From Acidobacteriota bacterium (GTDB lineage: Bacteria > Acidobacteriota > Blastocatellia > Pyrinomonadales > Pyrinomonadaceae), in assembly GCA_020853255.1 (NCBI GenBank), contig JADYZI010000359.1:1-9056 (forward strand): a stretch of 9,056 nt of DNA. Reading direction: 5' to 3'. Under the pieces are notes generated by a model, which did not search any database, was not told the DNA's origin, and worked only from the letters and a program-made list of their open reading frames with translations. Below are positions 1-6,127 of the stretch, one piece after another. A program made the translations under genes and the position numbers. Position 1 is the first letter of the stretch, and each line of letters begins with the position of its first letter.

Positions 1-64
1 TCCTGAAAACGCCACTACGCAGCAAAGACTGCGAGTGGCCATCTAAGGGCGAGATACTGCAGGA
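1..64. other. Foldable segment, possible three-way-junction RNA or chance structure
   Basis: Three nested complementarities are visible. TCCTG (1-5) pairs with CAGGA (60-64). GCCACT (11-16) pairs with AGTGGC (34-39), and that stem continues through one bulged A with C18-G33 and GCAG (19-22)/CTGC (29-32), closing a CAAAGA loop. ATCT (41-44) pairs with AGAT (52-55). Together these make a closing stem with two internal hairpins. I recognise no riboswitch or housekeeping RNA consensus, no U-tract follows, and the segment is cut by the window edge. The same bases could be the end of an upstream protein gene. Confidence 0.25.
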
Positions 65-142
65 AAGCGGACATAAGATCATTTTATTCGATGTTTAGGC
101 CTGTGTCCATCTGTCTCACACGTCAGCCCGGCGAAACCAGGT

Positions 143-347
143 TTCGTGCTGCTGGCGGTAGCAAAGCCGGGAACCGGACCTCAAAACCCACGAACAAGTG
201 ACACGAAATCCACGAAGCAGGAATTTTTTGATGGGATCCGGCTTATTTCGTCGCTTTTTCGCGGCTTCGTTTCGTTTGTTTCGTGGTCTGGCTTCCGGCT
301 TCGCCGCCACTAAAAACACGAAAGGAAATCTCGAAATACCCGAAACA
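143..347. repeat. Low-complexity region with CACGAA/TTCGTG motifs in both orientations
   Basis: CACGAA occurs at 189-194, 202-207, 211-216 and 317-322. Its reverse complement TTCGTG occurs at 143-148 and 280-285. Related pieces (TTCGT at 266-270 and 271-275, CTCGAAAT and CCCGAAAC around 331-347) lie between and after them. The density is well above what a 200-base stretch should show by chance. The motifs are not evenly spaced, so this is neither a CRISPR array nor a clean tandem repeat. It looks like a degenerate intergenic low-complexity tract; its function is unknown. Confidence 0.5.
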
Positions 348-484
348 AGATGCTTCCTTCTCCAAATGGCCGGACTTTGTTGCGAAACGCGTGTAACGCC
401 AATGTACTTTATGCTATTCTATAAAGACCATTAAGGTAAGGTTCTATCGATCACGAAATCTTTGATGACGAGAAAATTCCTAAC

Positions 485-528
485 GCAGACGGCAAAACCC
501 TGACCACATCGGTTCCTTGACCGTCTGC
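485..528 (+). promoter_or_regulatory. Stem-loop in the leader of the 551 gene
   Basis: An 8-bp perfect inverted repeat, GCAGACGG (485-492) and CCGTCTGC (521-528), encloses an inner complementarity AACC (496-499)/GGTT (511-514). The 3' arm ends 11 bases before the GGAGG ribosome binding site at 540-544. The position suits a leader structure affecting mRNA stability or translation. No U-tract follows, so a terminator is unlikely. I match it to no known riboswitch. Confidence 0.4.
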
Positions 529-539
529 CCCGACCGAAC

Positions 540-544
540 GGAGG
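540..544 (+). promoter_or_regulatory. Strong Shine-Dalgarno sequence (GGAGG)
   Basis: A GGAGG lies six bases before the ATG at 551. It is the only strong Shine-Dalgarno sequence in front of any gene in this window, and it supports 551-757 as a translated gene despite its short length. Confidence 0.7.
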
Positions 545-550
545 CATGAA

Positions 551-757
551 ATGGTCAAACAAAACCGTACAACTACCGCACGTCAACCTGAACCGCAAAT
601 TTCCGATACCGCCTCCGTCCGCAGAGCTTCCCGTACACGTCCGAACATGACAGACGACGTGATAGTCTCGTTGGCGGATGCGATCGAAAACAAACGCGCC
701 CGTCAGGTCACGGAATGGGAACGGGCCCAACCGCTTTATCTCCGACAAAGCGCATGA
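551..757 (+). CDS. Small hypothetical protein (68 aa), translationally coupled to the HEAT-repeat gene
   Basis: I do not recognise this protein. Three points support it as a real gene: a GGAGG site six bases before the ATG, a stem-loop leader just upstream, and a stop codon that overlaps the ATG of the next gene as ATGA (754-757), the usual sign of translational coupling. The product is polar and basic in its first half (residues 1-31, with several R/K and T/S). A likely helical part follows (residues 33-60, containing MTDDVIVSLADAIENKRARQ), with a short WERAQPLYLRQSA tail. There is no signal peptide, membrane segment or cysteine. It could be a small regulator, or a leader peptide whose main role is to bring ribosomes to the HEAT gene. 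The latter is inference from the overlap alone. Confidence 0.6.
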   Translation: MVKQNRTTTARQPEPQISDTASVRRASRTRPNMTDDVIVSLADAIENKRARQVTEWERAQPLYLRQSA

Positions 758-1707
758 CCAAACTGCGAAGCCAATGGCTGACCTTCGCACCCGCATGTCG
801 AGAGGCTCTCGGCCTGCGTTTATCGCGCGGCCGGTTGTTAAGAACCCTGCCGATTCTGATCGCGTTTCTGCTGGCGAGCCATTTCTCAAACGCCCAAACG
901 GCCTCCGACTCCTGGCCCCAAACCGAAGCGAAGCTAAACAACCTTCTTTCCGGAAGCTCAGAACAAAAGCGCACCGCGCTTGCCGAGATTCGCTCCATAC
1001 ACACTGAACAGGCATCGCGTCTTGCGCTGCCTGCTCTTAGCGACCCGGATGAGATCGTCCGCGCGACGGCGGCTGCGGCAGTCGTTTTTCTTCCCGAACA
1101 GGAGGCGGCTCAGGCCTTATTGCCGCTGCTTGATGACAAAGCTCCATTTGTCAGGCGCGAAGCGGCCTATGCTCTCGGCACGGTAGGCAATTGGTCGGCG
1201 ACAAACCGTCTGCGTCGTGTTTTGAACAATGACCCAGATCTTGAGGTACGCTCGGCAGCGGTTATCGCAATTGGTAATATCGGCGATTACTCCGCGCTTG
1301 ATGATCTTATTGCGATCCTGAAAGAGCGGCCGATCGAAAAGAACGGGTTTATTCGTCGTTCGGCGGCGCGTGCTGTTGGCCAGATATTTGAACTTTACGC
1401 AACCGGCAAAGCTTCTGGCGTCGTGCCGGAAAGTTTTCTACCGCCAAAATTCAAGGAAGCCGGCGGCGGCATAGACATGCAGCCGTTGTATCGGCAGATC
1501 GATATCAATTCTATTGCCGCCGTGCTTGCCAAGGTCGTGCAGGATCCAAAAGAATCCGTGGACACACGCCGCGAGGCCGCCTTTGCTCTCGGCTCCACGC
1601 GCCTGCCCTCAACCGCCGCCGTTCTGCGAAGCCAGCTAACCAGCCCGGACCCATATCTAGTTGAGATCGCGAAAGAGGCCCTGCTCAATACCCAAAACCC
1701 AAGATAG
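754..1707 (+). CDS. Exported HEAT-repeat protein
   Basis: A 317-residue protein likely secreted to the periplasm or cell surface, where HEAT repeats usually serve as protein-binding scaffolds. The N-terminus has a basic stretch (residues 17-30), a hydrophobic core (about 31-43, LPILIAFLLAS) and a probable signal peptidase I site after SNA (47/48). There is no lipobox cysteine. The rest is helical repeats of HEAT / PBS-lyase type: ALPALSDPDEIVRATAAAAV (about 91-110), LLPLLDDKAPFVRREAAYALGTVG (122-145), LRRVLNNDPDLEVRSAAVIAIGNIG (153-177), a longer unit with RRSAARAVGQ (201-210), and SVDTRREAAFALGSTRLPSTAAVLRSQL (268-295). I chose the ATG at 754 because it overlaps the upstream stop (ATGA); an in-frame ATG at 715 would overlap the upstream gene more deeply. 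The N-region before the signal core is long, so a later start near codon 28 (TTG) is possible. The binding partner cannot be read from the sequence. Confidence 0.85.
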   Translation: MTKLRSQWLTFAPACREALGLRLSRGRLLRTLPILIAFLLASHFSNAQTASDSWPQTEAKLNNLLSGSSEQKRTALAEIRSIHTEQASRLALPALSDPDEIVRATAAAAVVFLPEQEAAQALLPLLDDKAPFVRREAAYALGTVGNWSATNRLRRVLNNDPDLEVRSAAVIAIGNIGDYSALDDLIAILKERPIEKNGFIRRSAARAVGQIFELYATGKASGVVPESFLPPKFKEAGGGIDMQPLYRQIDINSIAAVLAKVVQDPKESVDTRREAAFALGSTRLPSTAAVLRSQLTSPDPYLVEIAKEALLNTQNPR

Positions 1708-1785
1708 CCTGATCTTTGACAGCATTGTCCACGAACGCCCCAAATATAAATGGCTTTCACGAGGCTTTTGTTTTAGATTTAATGT

Positions 1786-3066
1786 ATGCAGCCAGCAAGA
1801 ACTATTGATGCCGAAAGTCTCGCGGCATTTTATTCGCGGGTGAGGAACTACACGGAACAATTGTGCGAACCGCTGGAGATCGAAGATTACGTTCCTCAGC
1901 CGGTCGTCGATGTTTCACCGCCAAAGTGGAATGTTGCTCATACGACCTGGTTCTTTGAGGAAATGGTCCTCAAACAGTTTGTGCCGGGCTACAAGGTTTT
2001 CGACCCCGATTTCAGTTATCTATTCAACAGCTATTACAACACGGTTGGCAAACGCACCGCCCGTGATCATCGCGGATCGCTCAGCCGTCCAACGGTGAAG
2101 CGTGTGTTTGAGTATCGGAAATACGTGGATGAACAGATGCTGGAGCTTCTGTCGGAAACAGGAGAAAGATCACACGGCCTCTTGTTGGGCCGGAACCCAG
2201 TCGCCACCACCCCCGGTTCTGACTTGATCATCGTTGGCCTCAATCATGAACAACAGCATCAGGAATTGTTCCTGACGGACCTGAAATATACATTCGGCCT
2301 CAACCCGACCTTTCCCGTTTATCGCGAAGGATATTTTCCCGAACTTATCGCTGAATCCGGAACACGTACATTTATCGAGATAAATGGCGGAGACTACGAG
2401 ATCGGGCATGCGGGTGACGGATTTTGTTTCGACAATGAATTATCGCGGCATACCGTCCGGCTTGATGATTTTCAGATCGCGGCAAAACTGGTGACAAATC
2501 TGGACTTTCTAAAGTTCGTCAACGACGGGGGCTATCGCGATCATCGCCTGTGGCATTCTGAGGGCTGGGACTGGGTGAATCAGCACGGCATCGACGCTCC
2601 GCTTCATTGGCACCGGCTGCACGAAGGCGAGAGTGCGAGTATTAACGAGCGTGCCCAGGGCACCGCGGGCAACGAGCCGGACGCACTGTGGTACCAGTTC
2701 ACACTCGGCGGGCTGCAAAAACTGAAATTGGATGCTCCCGTTTGCCATGTCTCGTATTACGAAGCCGCGGCCTTCGCCGAATGGAAAGGAATGCGGCTGC
2801 CGACCGAGTTCGAATGGGAAGCGGCCAACAGCAAGTTCGACTGGGGCCTTCGTTGGGAGTGGACAAACTCTGCCTATCTGCCCTATCCGGGATTCAAAAA
2901 GCCGAACGGCGCGGTGGGCGAATACAACGGAAAATTTATGATAAACCAAATGGTGCTTCGCGGTGCGTCCGTCGCCACTCCGGAAGGCCACAGCCGGCCG
3001 ACGTACCGGAATTTCTTCCACCCGAACCTCAGGTGGCAGTTCACCGGTCTCCGGCTGGCCAGATAA
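1786..3066 (+). CDS. egtB: Ergothioneine biosynthesis protein EgtB (hercynine oxygenase / sulfoxide synthase)
   Basis: EgtB is a non-haem iron enzyme that uses O2 to join hercynine to a thiol (gamma-glutamylcysteine or cysteine), giving the sulfoxide precursor of ergothioneine in the cytoplasm. The 426-residue protein has the two expected parts. The N-terminal DinB-like domain carries the iron-binding histidines: H52 in KWNVAHTTWFFEE, and H154 and H158 in the HxxxHxE motif NHEQQHQE. The C-terminal FGE/sulfatase-modifying-type domain runs from about 195 (INGGDYEIG) through RLPTEFEWEAA (337-347) and WEWTNSAY (357-364) to RNFFHP and TGLRLAR at the end. A YY pair (Y83-Y84, in FNSYYN) resembles the active-site tyrosines I recall from the Chloracidobacterium enzyme, placing it near the cysteine-using 'type II' EgtBs; this is inference. 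The ATG at 1786 has no Shine-Dalgarno sequence. egtD follows after 100 bases. Confidence 0.95.
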   Translation: MQPARTIDAESLAAFYSRVRNYTEQLCEPLEIEDYVPQPVVDVSPPKWNVAHTTWFFEEMVLKQFVPGYKVFDPDFSYLFNSYYNTVGKRTARDHRGSLSRPTVKRVFEYRKYVDEQMLELLSETGERSHGLLLGRNPVATTPGSDLIIVGLNHEQQHQELFLTDLKYTFGLNPTFPVYREGYFPELIAESGTRTFIEINGGDYEIGHAGDGFCFDNELSRHTVRLDDFQIAAKLVTNLDFLKFVNDGGYRDHRLWHSEGWDWVNQHGIDAPLHWHRLHEGESASINERAQGTAGNEPDALWYQFTLGGLQKLKLDAPVCHVSYYEAAAFAEWKGMRLPTEFEWEAANSKFDWGLRWEWTNSAYLPYPGFKKPNGAVGEYNGKFMINQMVLRGASVATPEGHSRPTYRNFFHPNLRWQFTGLRLAR

Positions 3067-3166
3067 AATCAGCGTCATCTGGCGTGACCGGGTGGGTTCT
3101 TGGTATTGTCAGTACGACATCGCGTTAGCGGGCGGGTTAGTAAGGTGGTTTTGACTGATTCTTAAA

Positions 3167-4147
3167 ATGGAAAGCTCCACATCCACTGAACTGGACCAAT
3201 TCGCCGAGGACGTTTTGCAGGGACTCAGCTCGCGGCCGAAGACACTTTCGTCCAAATACTTCTACGACGACGAAGGGTCGCGGCTGTTCCGGGAGATAAT
3301 GGAGCTGCCGGAATATTACCTTACACGGGCGGAGTTAAAAATATTTACCGAGCAGACGGAAGCGATCTGTTCAGCGTTCACCGATAACGCAGGTGCGATA
3401 GACCTTATCGAACTCGGCGCCGGAGACGGCACAAAAACGGCGGTGCTTATCGATCATCTGCTCACGACGGGCATCGATTTTACCTATTCACCGATAGATA
3501 TATCACAGGAAGCGAATGATTCACTTTCCGAAGTATTCCAGTCTCGCTTCCCCGGCCTTCGGATCAAGCCGCGCACCGGCGATTATTTCAAGATACTCTC
3601 ATCGCTCGAGCACAACAGCGACCGGCGAAAGGTCCTGATGTTCCTTGGCTCGAACATCGGCAATTTTGCCAACGATAGGGCCGTCCAATTCTTCGGCCGC
3701 CTGCGCGAAGCAATGGACGCGAACGACCGGCTTTTTGTCGGCTTCGATATGCAGAAAGACCCGCGGGTGATCGTCGCCGCGTATGACGATGCACAAGGCG
3801 TAACGGCGGAATTCAATCTGAACCTGCTGCGTCGGATCAACCGCGAACTTGGCGGCAATTTTGACCTCGCGAAATTTTCGCATTACGCCCAATATCGTCC
3901 GGCGGAATGCGCCGCCCGGTCATTCCTGATCAGCCGCGAAAAACAAACTGTTCATATCTCGGCATTGAACCACAGCTTTGAGTTCGAACAATGGGAGGCC
4001 ATCTTTATGGAGATCTCGCAAAAATATACACGGCCTATGATCGAAGAATTGGCCTCGGATAGCGGATTTGCGATCGGGCGGGAATTCTACGATGAAGAGA
4101 ATTTCTACATTGATTCGCTGTGGCTTCCAAGTACGACAGGCTGTTGA
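3167..4147 (+). CDS. egtD: L-histidine N-alpha-methyltransferase EgtD
   Basis: EgtD adds three methyl groups from SAM to the alpha-amino group of histidine, making hercynine, the substrate of EgtB encoded just upstream. The 326-residue length is normal for the family. Visible motifs are LPEYYLTRAE (47-56), the SAM-binding loop ELGAGDGTKT (82-91), FLGSNIGNF (159-167, with N163), DMQKDP (194-199), YDDAQGVTAEFN (206-217) and the C-terminal EISQKYT (282-288). In the mycobacterial enzyme the equivalent YY, Asn, Tyr, Glu and Ser residues bind histidine; Y206, E282 and S284 are all present here, so the enzyme should be active. The ATG at 3167 starts just before the conserved N-terminal region. No Shine-Dalgarno sequence is close. 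The next gene begins 24 bases after the stop, so egtD and birA are probably co-transcribed. Confidence 0.96.
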   Translation: MESSTSTELDQFAEDVLQGLSSRPKTLSSKYFYDDEGSRLFREIMELPEYYLTRAELKIFTEQTEAICSAFTDNAGAIDLIELGAGDGTKTAVLIDHLLTTGIDFTYSPIDISQEANDSLSEVFQSRFPGLRIKPRTGDYFKILSSLEHNSDRRKVLMFLGSNIGNFANDRAVQFFGRLREAMDANDRLFVGFDMQKDPRVIVAAYDDAQGVTAEFNLNLLRRINRELGGNFDLAKFSHYAQYRPAECAARSFLISREKQTVHISALNHSFEFEQWEAIFMEISQKYTRPMIEELASDSGFAIGREFYDEENFYIDSLWLPSTTGC

Positions 4148-4171
4148 TCTGTTGGTCCAGCCGTACGCTCG

Positions 4172-4909
4172 ATGAACACAACAATATTAACCTTCGACAC
4201 TCTCGATTCCACGAACACCGAGGCGATCCGCCAGGCCCGCGAAGGTGCGGCGGAAGGACTGTGCATCGTTGCCCGCCAGCAAACCGCCGGCCGCGGGCGG
4301 CTTGGGCGGGCTTGGGTAAGCGAAAAAGACGCCGGCCTATATTTCAGCATCGTTCTCCGTCCGCGGATCGATGCTCGCTACCTGCCGCTTATCACGCTAA
4401 TGACCGGCGTGGCGGTACATGACACGCTTGTCGAATTCGGTGTGCGTCCCGATATAAAGTGGGTCAATGACGTCCACGTCGACGGTAGAAAGATCGCCGG
4501 GATACTGGCCGAAACAGCCGAAACTCCGGGTGGCCTGGCCGTGGTCGTTGGCATCGGCATCAATTTGCGGCCATCAAACTTCCCGCCCGAGATCGCCGAT
4601 GTCGCCACATCTATCAACCAGATCGTTGGAAAGATCTCGATCGAAATGCTTGCAGGTTCTTTGATCAAATATCTTGTGTATTTTTATGATCTGCTGCAGG
4701 ACACAGATGGTAATTTCACTATCATTGACGAATGGCGGCGGCGGTCCAGCTATTTTCTTGGAAAATATGTTCGCGTGTCTGTCGGGGATGAAACGCTTAC
4801 CGGCGTAACTGACGGGCTTGAATGGAACGGCGCACTGCGGATCAAGCGTGATGACGGGAGCATTACGATAGTCCAGGCCGGAGATGTTGAGAATCTGCGA
4901 GCTTCCTAG
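4172..4909 (+). CDS. birA: Biotin--[acetyl-CoA-carboxylase] ligase, group I (no DNA-binding domain)
   Basis: Biotin protein ligase makes biotinyl-AMP and transfers biotin to the lysine of biotin carboxyl carrier domains. The 245-residue protein has only the catalytic and C-terminal domains. It begins directly at the catalytic fold (LTFDTLDSTNTEA, 6-18, where DSTN contacts biotin) with no winged-helix DNA-binding domain, so it is not expected to act as a repressor as E. coli BirA does. Catalytic signatures are the AMP/biotin loop GRGRLGR (40-46), KWVND (96-100) and GRKIAGIL (105-112), whose K107 matches the key lysine of the family, followed by VVGIGINL (125-132). The C-terminal SH3-like domain spans about 195-245. 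KWVND has Val where the family usually has Pro. The gene sits 24 bases after egtD; I see no functional link beyond shared transcription. Confidence 0.94.
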   Translation: MNTTILTFDTLDSTNTEAIRQAREGAAEGLCIVARQQTAGRGRLGRAWVSEKDAGLYFSIVLRPRIDARYLPLITLMTGVAVHDTLVEFGVRPDIKWVNDVHVDGRKIAGILAETAETPGGLAVVVGIGINLRPSNFPPEIADVATSINQIVGKISIEMLAGSLIKYLVYFYDLLQDTDGNFTIIDEWRRRSSYFLGKYVRVSVGDETLTGVTDGLEWNGALRIKRDDGSITIVQAGDVENLRAS

Positions 4910-5015
4910 CTCCAGGCCGCCCATCGATCTTGGCAATAAACGGCTTTGTTCCTTATTCTAATATCCGTCCCGGCGCTTTCTTCGCGCCGCTCACGTATCA
5001 CAACTTCTTTTCACA
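4910..5015 (+). promoter_or_regulatory. Intergenic gap with possible promoter for the VanW-domain gene
   Basis: TTGGCA (4930-4935) and TATTCT (4954-4959) are separated by 18 bases, an acceptable sigma-70-like pair (5/6 and 4/6 matches). They lie about 56 bases before the ATG at 5016. A 6-bp hairpin, CGGCGC/GCGCCG (4971-4989, 7-base loop), follows in the presumed leader. No T-tract follows it, so I do not call it a terminator. Confidence 0.35.
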
Positions 5016-5843
5016 ATGCCACGACGACTATCTGAGATACATCCCCTGATCTACCGATCTCGCATCGGGCAAAAGCGCTTGTTCCGGCGGATATTGGACC
5101 TTGCGGGCGGCACACGGTTCGCATCAGGCCGGAGCGAAAGCCAATTGGCGTTTACTTGCAAGAAACATCAGTCCTTGCTGCGAAGAAGGCTTGGCAACTC
5201 GGACCCGCAGCTTCAGGAGAACAAGGTAAGAAACCTGCGGATCGCATGCCCGCGGATCGACGGCCTGCTTATCAAACCGGGCGAAACATTCTCATTCTGG
5301 GACCGAGTCGGCGAAGCGACGGCCGCAAAAGGTTACTGCGAAGGAATGCAGCTTTCCCGCGGCGAAGTGATCCGCGGCGTTGGCGGCGGGCTTTGCCAGC
5401 TTGCAAACCTGCTTTACTGGATGGCCCTTCATACGCCTCTTCAGGTTGTCGAACGCCATCATCACAGTTTTGACCCTTTTCCGGATGAGAACCGCGTTCT
5501 TCCGTTCGGCAGCGGAGCCGGAGTTTTTTACAACTACATCGATCTACGCTTTTTTAACCCGGCCGAGTTCACCTTTCAAATAAAACTCTGGCTGACCGCC
5601 GATCATCTAAAAGGCTCGATACTCTCTGACCGCGAAACGCCGCACAGTTATCATGTATTCGAACGCGGTCACCGTTTTCTGCGACAGGACGGAAAGAGAT
5701 TTCGTGAGAACGAGATCTGGCGCGAGATAATTGACCGCCGCACCGGCCGCCGCGTAGGCGAAGAAATGCTGGTCAGGAACTTCTCCGAAGTGAAATATGA
5801 ACTTAACGAGCAGCAGGCCGTGGACGGGCCGCGAAGCGGCTAG
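5016..5843 (+). CDS. VanW-domain protein
   Basis: A 275-residue VanW-family protein. VanW was first seen in vanB-type glycopeptide resistance clusters; no vancomycin-resistance genes lie here, and the gene should not be read as a resistance gene. The signature is complete: KPGETFSFWDRVGEAT (87-102), GYCEG (106-110), GEVIRGVGGGLCQLANLLYWMALHT (116-140), ERHHHSFDPFPD (146-157), and RVLPFGSGAGVFYNYIDLRFFN (160-181). C127 in GGGLCQ and the histidines at 148-150 are the obvious candidate catalytic residues. As I recall, some clostridial VanW-domain proteins act as cell-wall L,D-transpeptidases through this cysteine. This protein is unlike those in having no visible signal peptide or membrane anchor, so it looks cytoplasmic unless the start is mis-set. 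The last residues (about 267-275, AVDGPRSG) are encoded inside a hairpin repeat (see 5826-6008) and may not be native. There is no Shine-Dalgarno sequence. Confidence 0.9.
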   Translation: MPRRLSEIHPLIYRSRIGQKRLFRRILDLAGGTRFASGRSESQLAFTCKKHQSLLRRRLGNSDPQLQENKVRNLRIACPRIDGLLIKPGETFSFWDRVGEATAAKGYCEGMQLSRGEVIRGVGGGLCQLANLLYWMALHTPLQVVERHHHSFDPFPDENRVLPFGSGAGVFYNYIDLRFFNPAEFTFQIKLWLTADHLKGSILSDRETPHSYHVFERGHRFLRQDGKRFRENEIWREIIDRRTGRRVGEEMLVRNFSEVKYELNEQQAVDGPRSG

Positions 5844-6008
5844 AAGAAGGTAGCCAGATGCGAAGCTTCTGGGATGCGGAAAAATTAGTCATTTGCCCTG
5901 AAGGGGCGAAAGAATGGCCGTTTCGCACTTTCAGTGCGAAAGATCTATACCAACTCATACCAGACGTTCCACGTCTGGCTACTTTCTGTACGCGGCTTCG
6001 CCGCTCGG
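5826..6008. repeat. REP/BIME-like inverted pair of hairpin units
   Basis: Two hairpin units face each other. Left 5850-5872 (starting GTAGCCAGA, ending TCTGG) matches the reverse complement of right 5961-5983 (CCAGACG-ttcca-CGTCTGG then CTAC) at 18 of 23 positions. Outside them lies a second hairpin on each side: GCCGC-gaa-GCGGC (5828-5840) on the left and GCGGC-ttc-GCCGC (5993-6005) on the right. The flanking bases also match in inverted orientation at roughly two thirds of positions. Two smaller hairpins fill the middle (separate entry). This layout of facing imperfect palindromes between genes is that of REP/BIME elements, which RAYT transposases can mobilise. No transposase is present in this window. 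The left arm includes the VanW stop codon (5841-5843). Confidence 0.7.
5893..5942. repeat. Two consecutive small hairpins with a shared GCGAAAGA tail
   Basis: The first is GCCCT-gaa-GGGGC (5896-5908, closing T-G wobble), flanked by TTT and AAA that can extend the stem around one extra G. The second is a perfect 9-bp stem, TTTCGCACT (5922-5930)/AGTGCGAAA (5934-5942), around a TTC loop. Both end in GCGAAAGA, so they look like diverged copies of one unit lying between the facing outer hairpins. The second could also halt transcription after the VanW gene, but no T-tract follows. Confidence 0.6.
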
Positions 6009-6127
6009 GCTTGAGGTTTGCACACTCTCGTGAGCAAGGGCGTGATCCCCGGCGCTCCGTTTTCCGCAAAGAACCGCGGTCCCGCTTGAATATATGGTTT
6101 GTACAGTGTAGTTTTAATTAACGGTTT
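6009..6127 (+). other. Remainder of the gap before the acidic small protein
   Basis: This part continues the hairpin element with a weaker stem, GCACAC-tctc-GTGAGC (6021-6036, one A-A mismatch), and a GC-rich stretch to about 6080. The base composition then changes sharply to an A+T-rich tract (6086-6127). That tract holds TTGAAT (6086-6091) and, 17 bases on, TAGTTT (6109-6114), a weak promoter candidate for the downstream trio. No Shine-Dalgarno sequence precedes the ATG at 6128. Confidence 0.35.

Larger units (their letters stand above)
1..550. other. Non-coding stretch before the first supported gene
   Basis: I see no convincing gene here. The open frames present have no family resemblance; one at 198-434 is rich in F, R and L because it reads through a TTTCG-rich low-complexity stretch. 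What the stretch does hold is described separately: a foldable segment at 1-64, CACGAA/TTCGTG motifs at 143-322, and a stem-loop at 485-528. There is also a small perfect hairpin CGAAAC-cag-GTTTCG at 132-146, and an A+T-richer patch around 401-430 that could carry the promoter of the 551 gene, though no well-spaced -35/-10 pair is visible. An upstream gene may end within the first 100 bases, but the frame cannot be decided. Confidence 0.6.

Noticed and set aside
3..98. Possible end of an upstream gene (frame ending in TAG at 96-98), or alternatively a frame ending in TAA at 44-46
   Set aside because: Both frames read plausibly for a short distance and neither has recognisable family features, so no call can be made.
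198..434. Open frame of 78 codons on the + strand
   Set aside because: It translates TTTCG-rich low-complexity DNA into F/R/L-rich sequence, has no Shine-Dalgarno site and resembles no family.
431..1015. 194-codon open frame on the - strand opposite the HEAT gene start
   Set aside because: It overlaps the well-supported 551 and 754 genes and has no family features; it is an antisense shadow.
1716..1750. TTGACA (1716-1721) and TATAAA (1745-1750) as a promoter for egtB
   Set aside because: The spacing is 23 bases, far from the usual 16-18, and no good -10 sits at the right distance.
3067..3166. Gap between egtB and egtD searched for a terminator or promoter
   Set aside because: Only a loose GTTAG...GGTTAG direct repeat is visible; no stem with T-tract and no well-spaced promoter.
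5016..5843. Reading the VanW gene as evidence of glycopeptide resistance
   Set aside because: No vanH, vanA/B, vanX or vanRS genes are present, and VanW-domain proteins are common outside resistance clusters.
5826..6075. CRISPR array
   Set aside because: The repeated hairpins differ from each other, alternate orientation and lack uniform spacers; no cas genes are present.
5858..6121. 87-codon open frame on the + strand and others on the - strand in the hairpin element
   Set aside because: They read through palindromic repeat DNA, have no Shine-Dalgarno site and no family resemblance.
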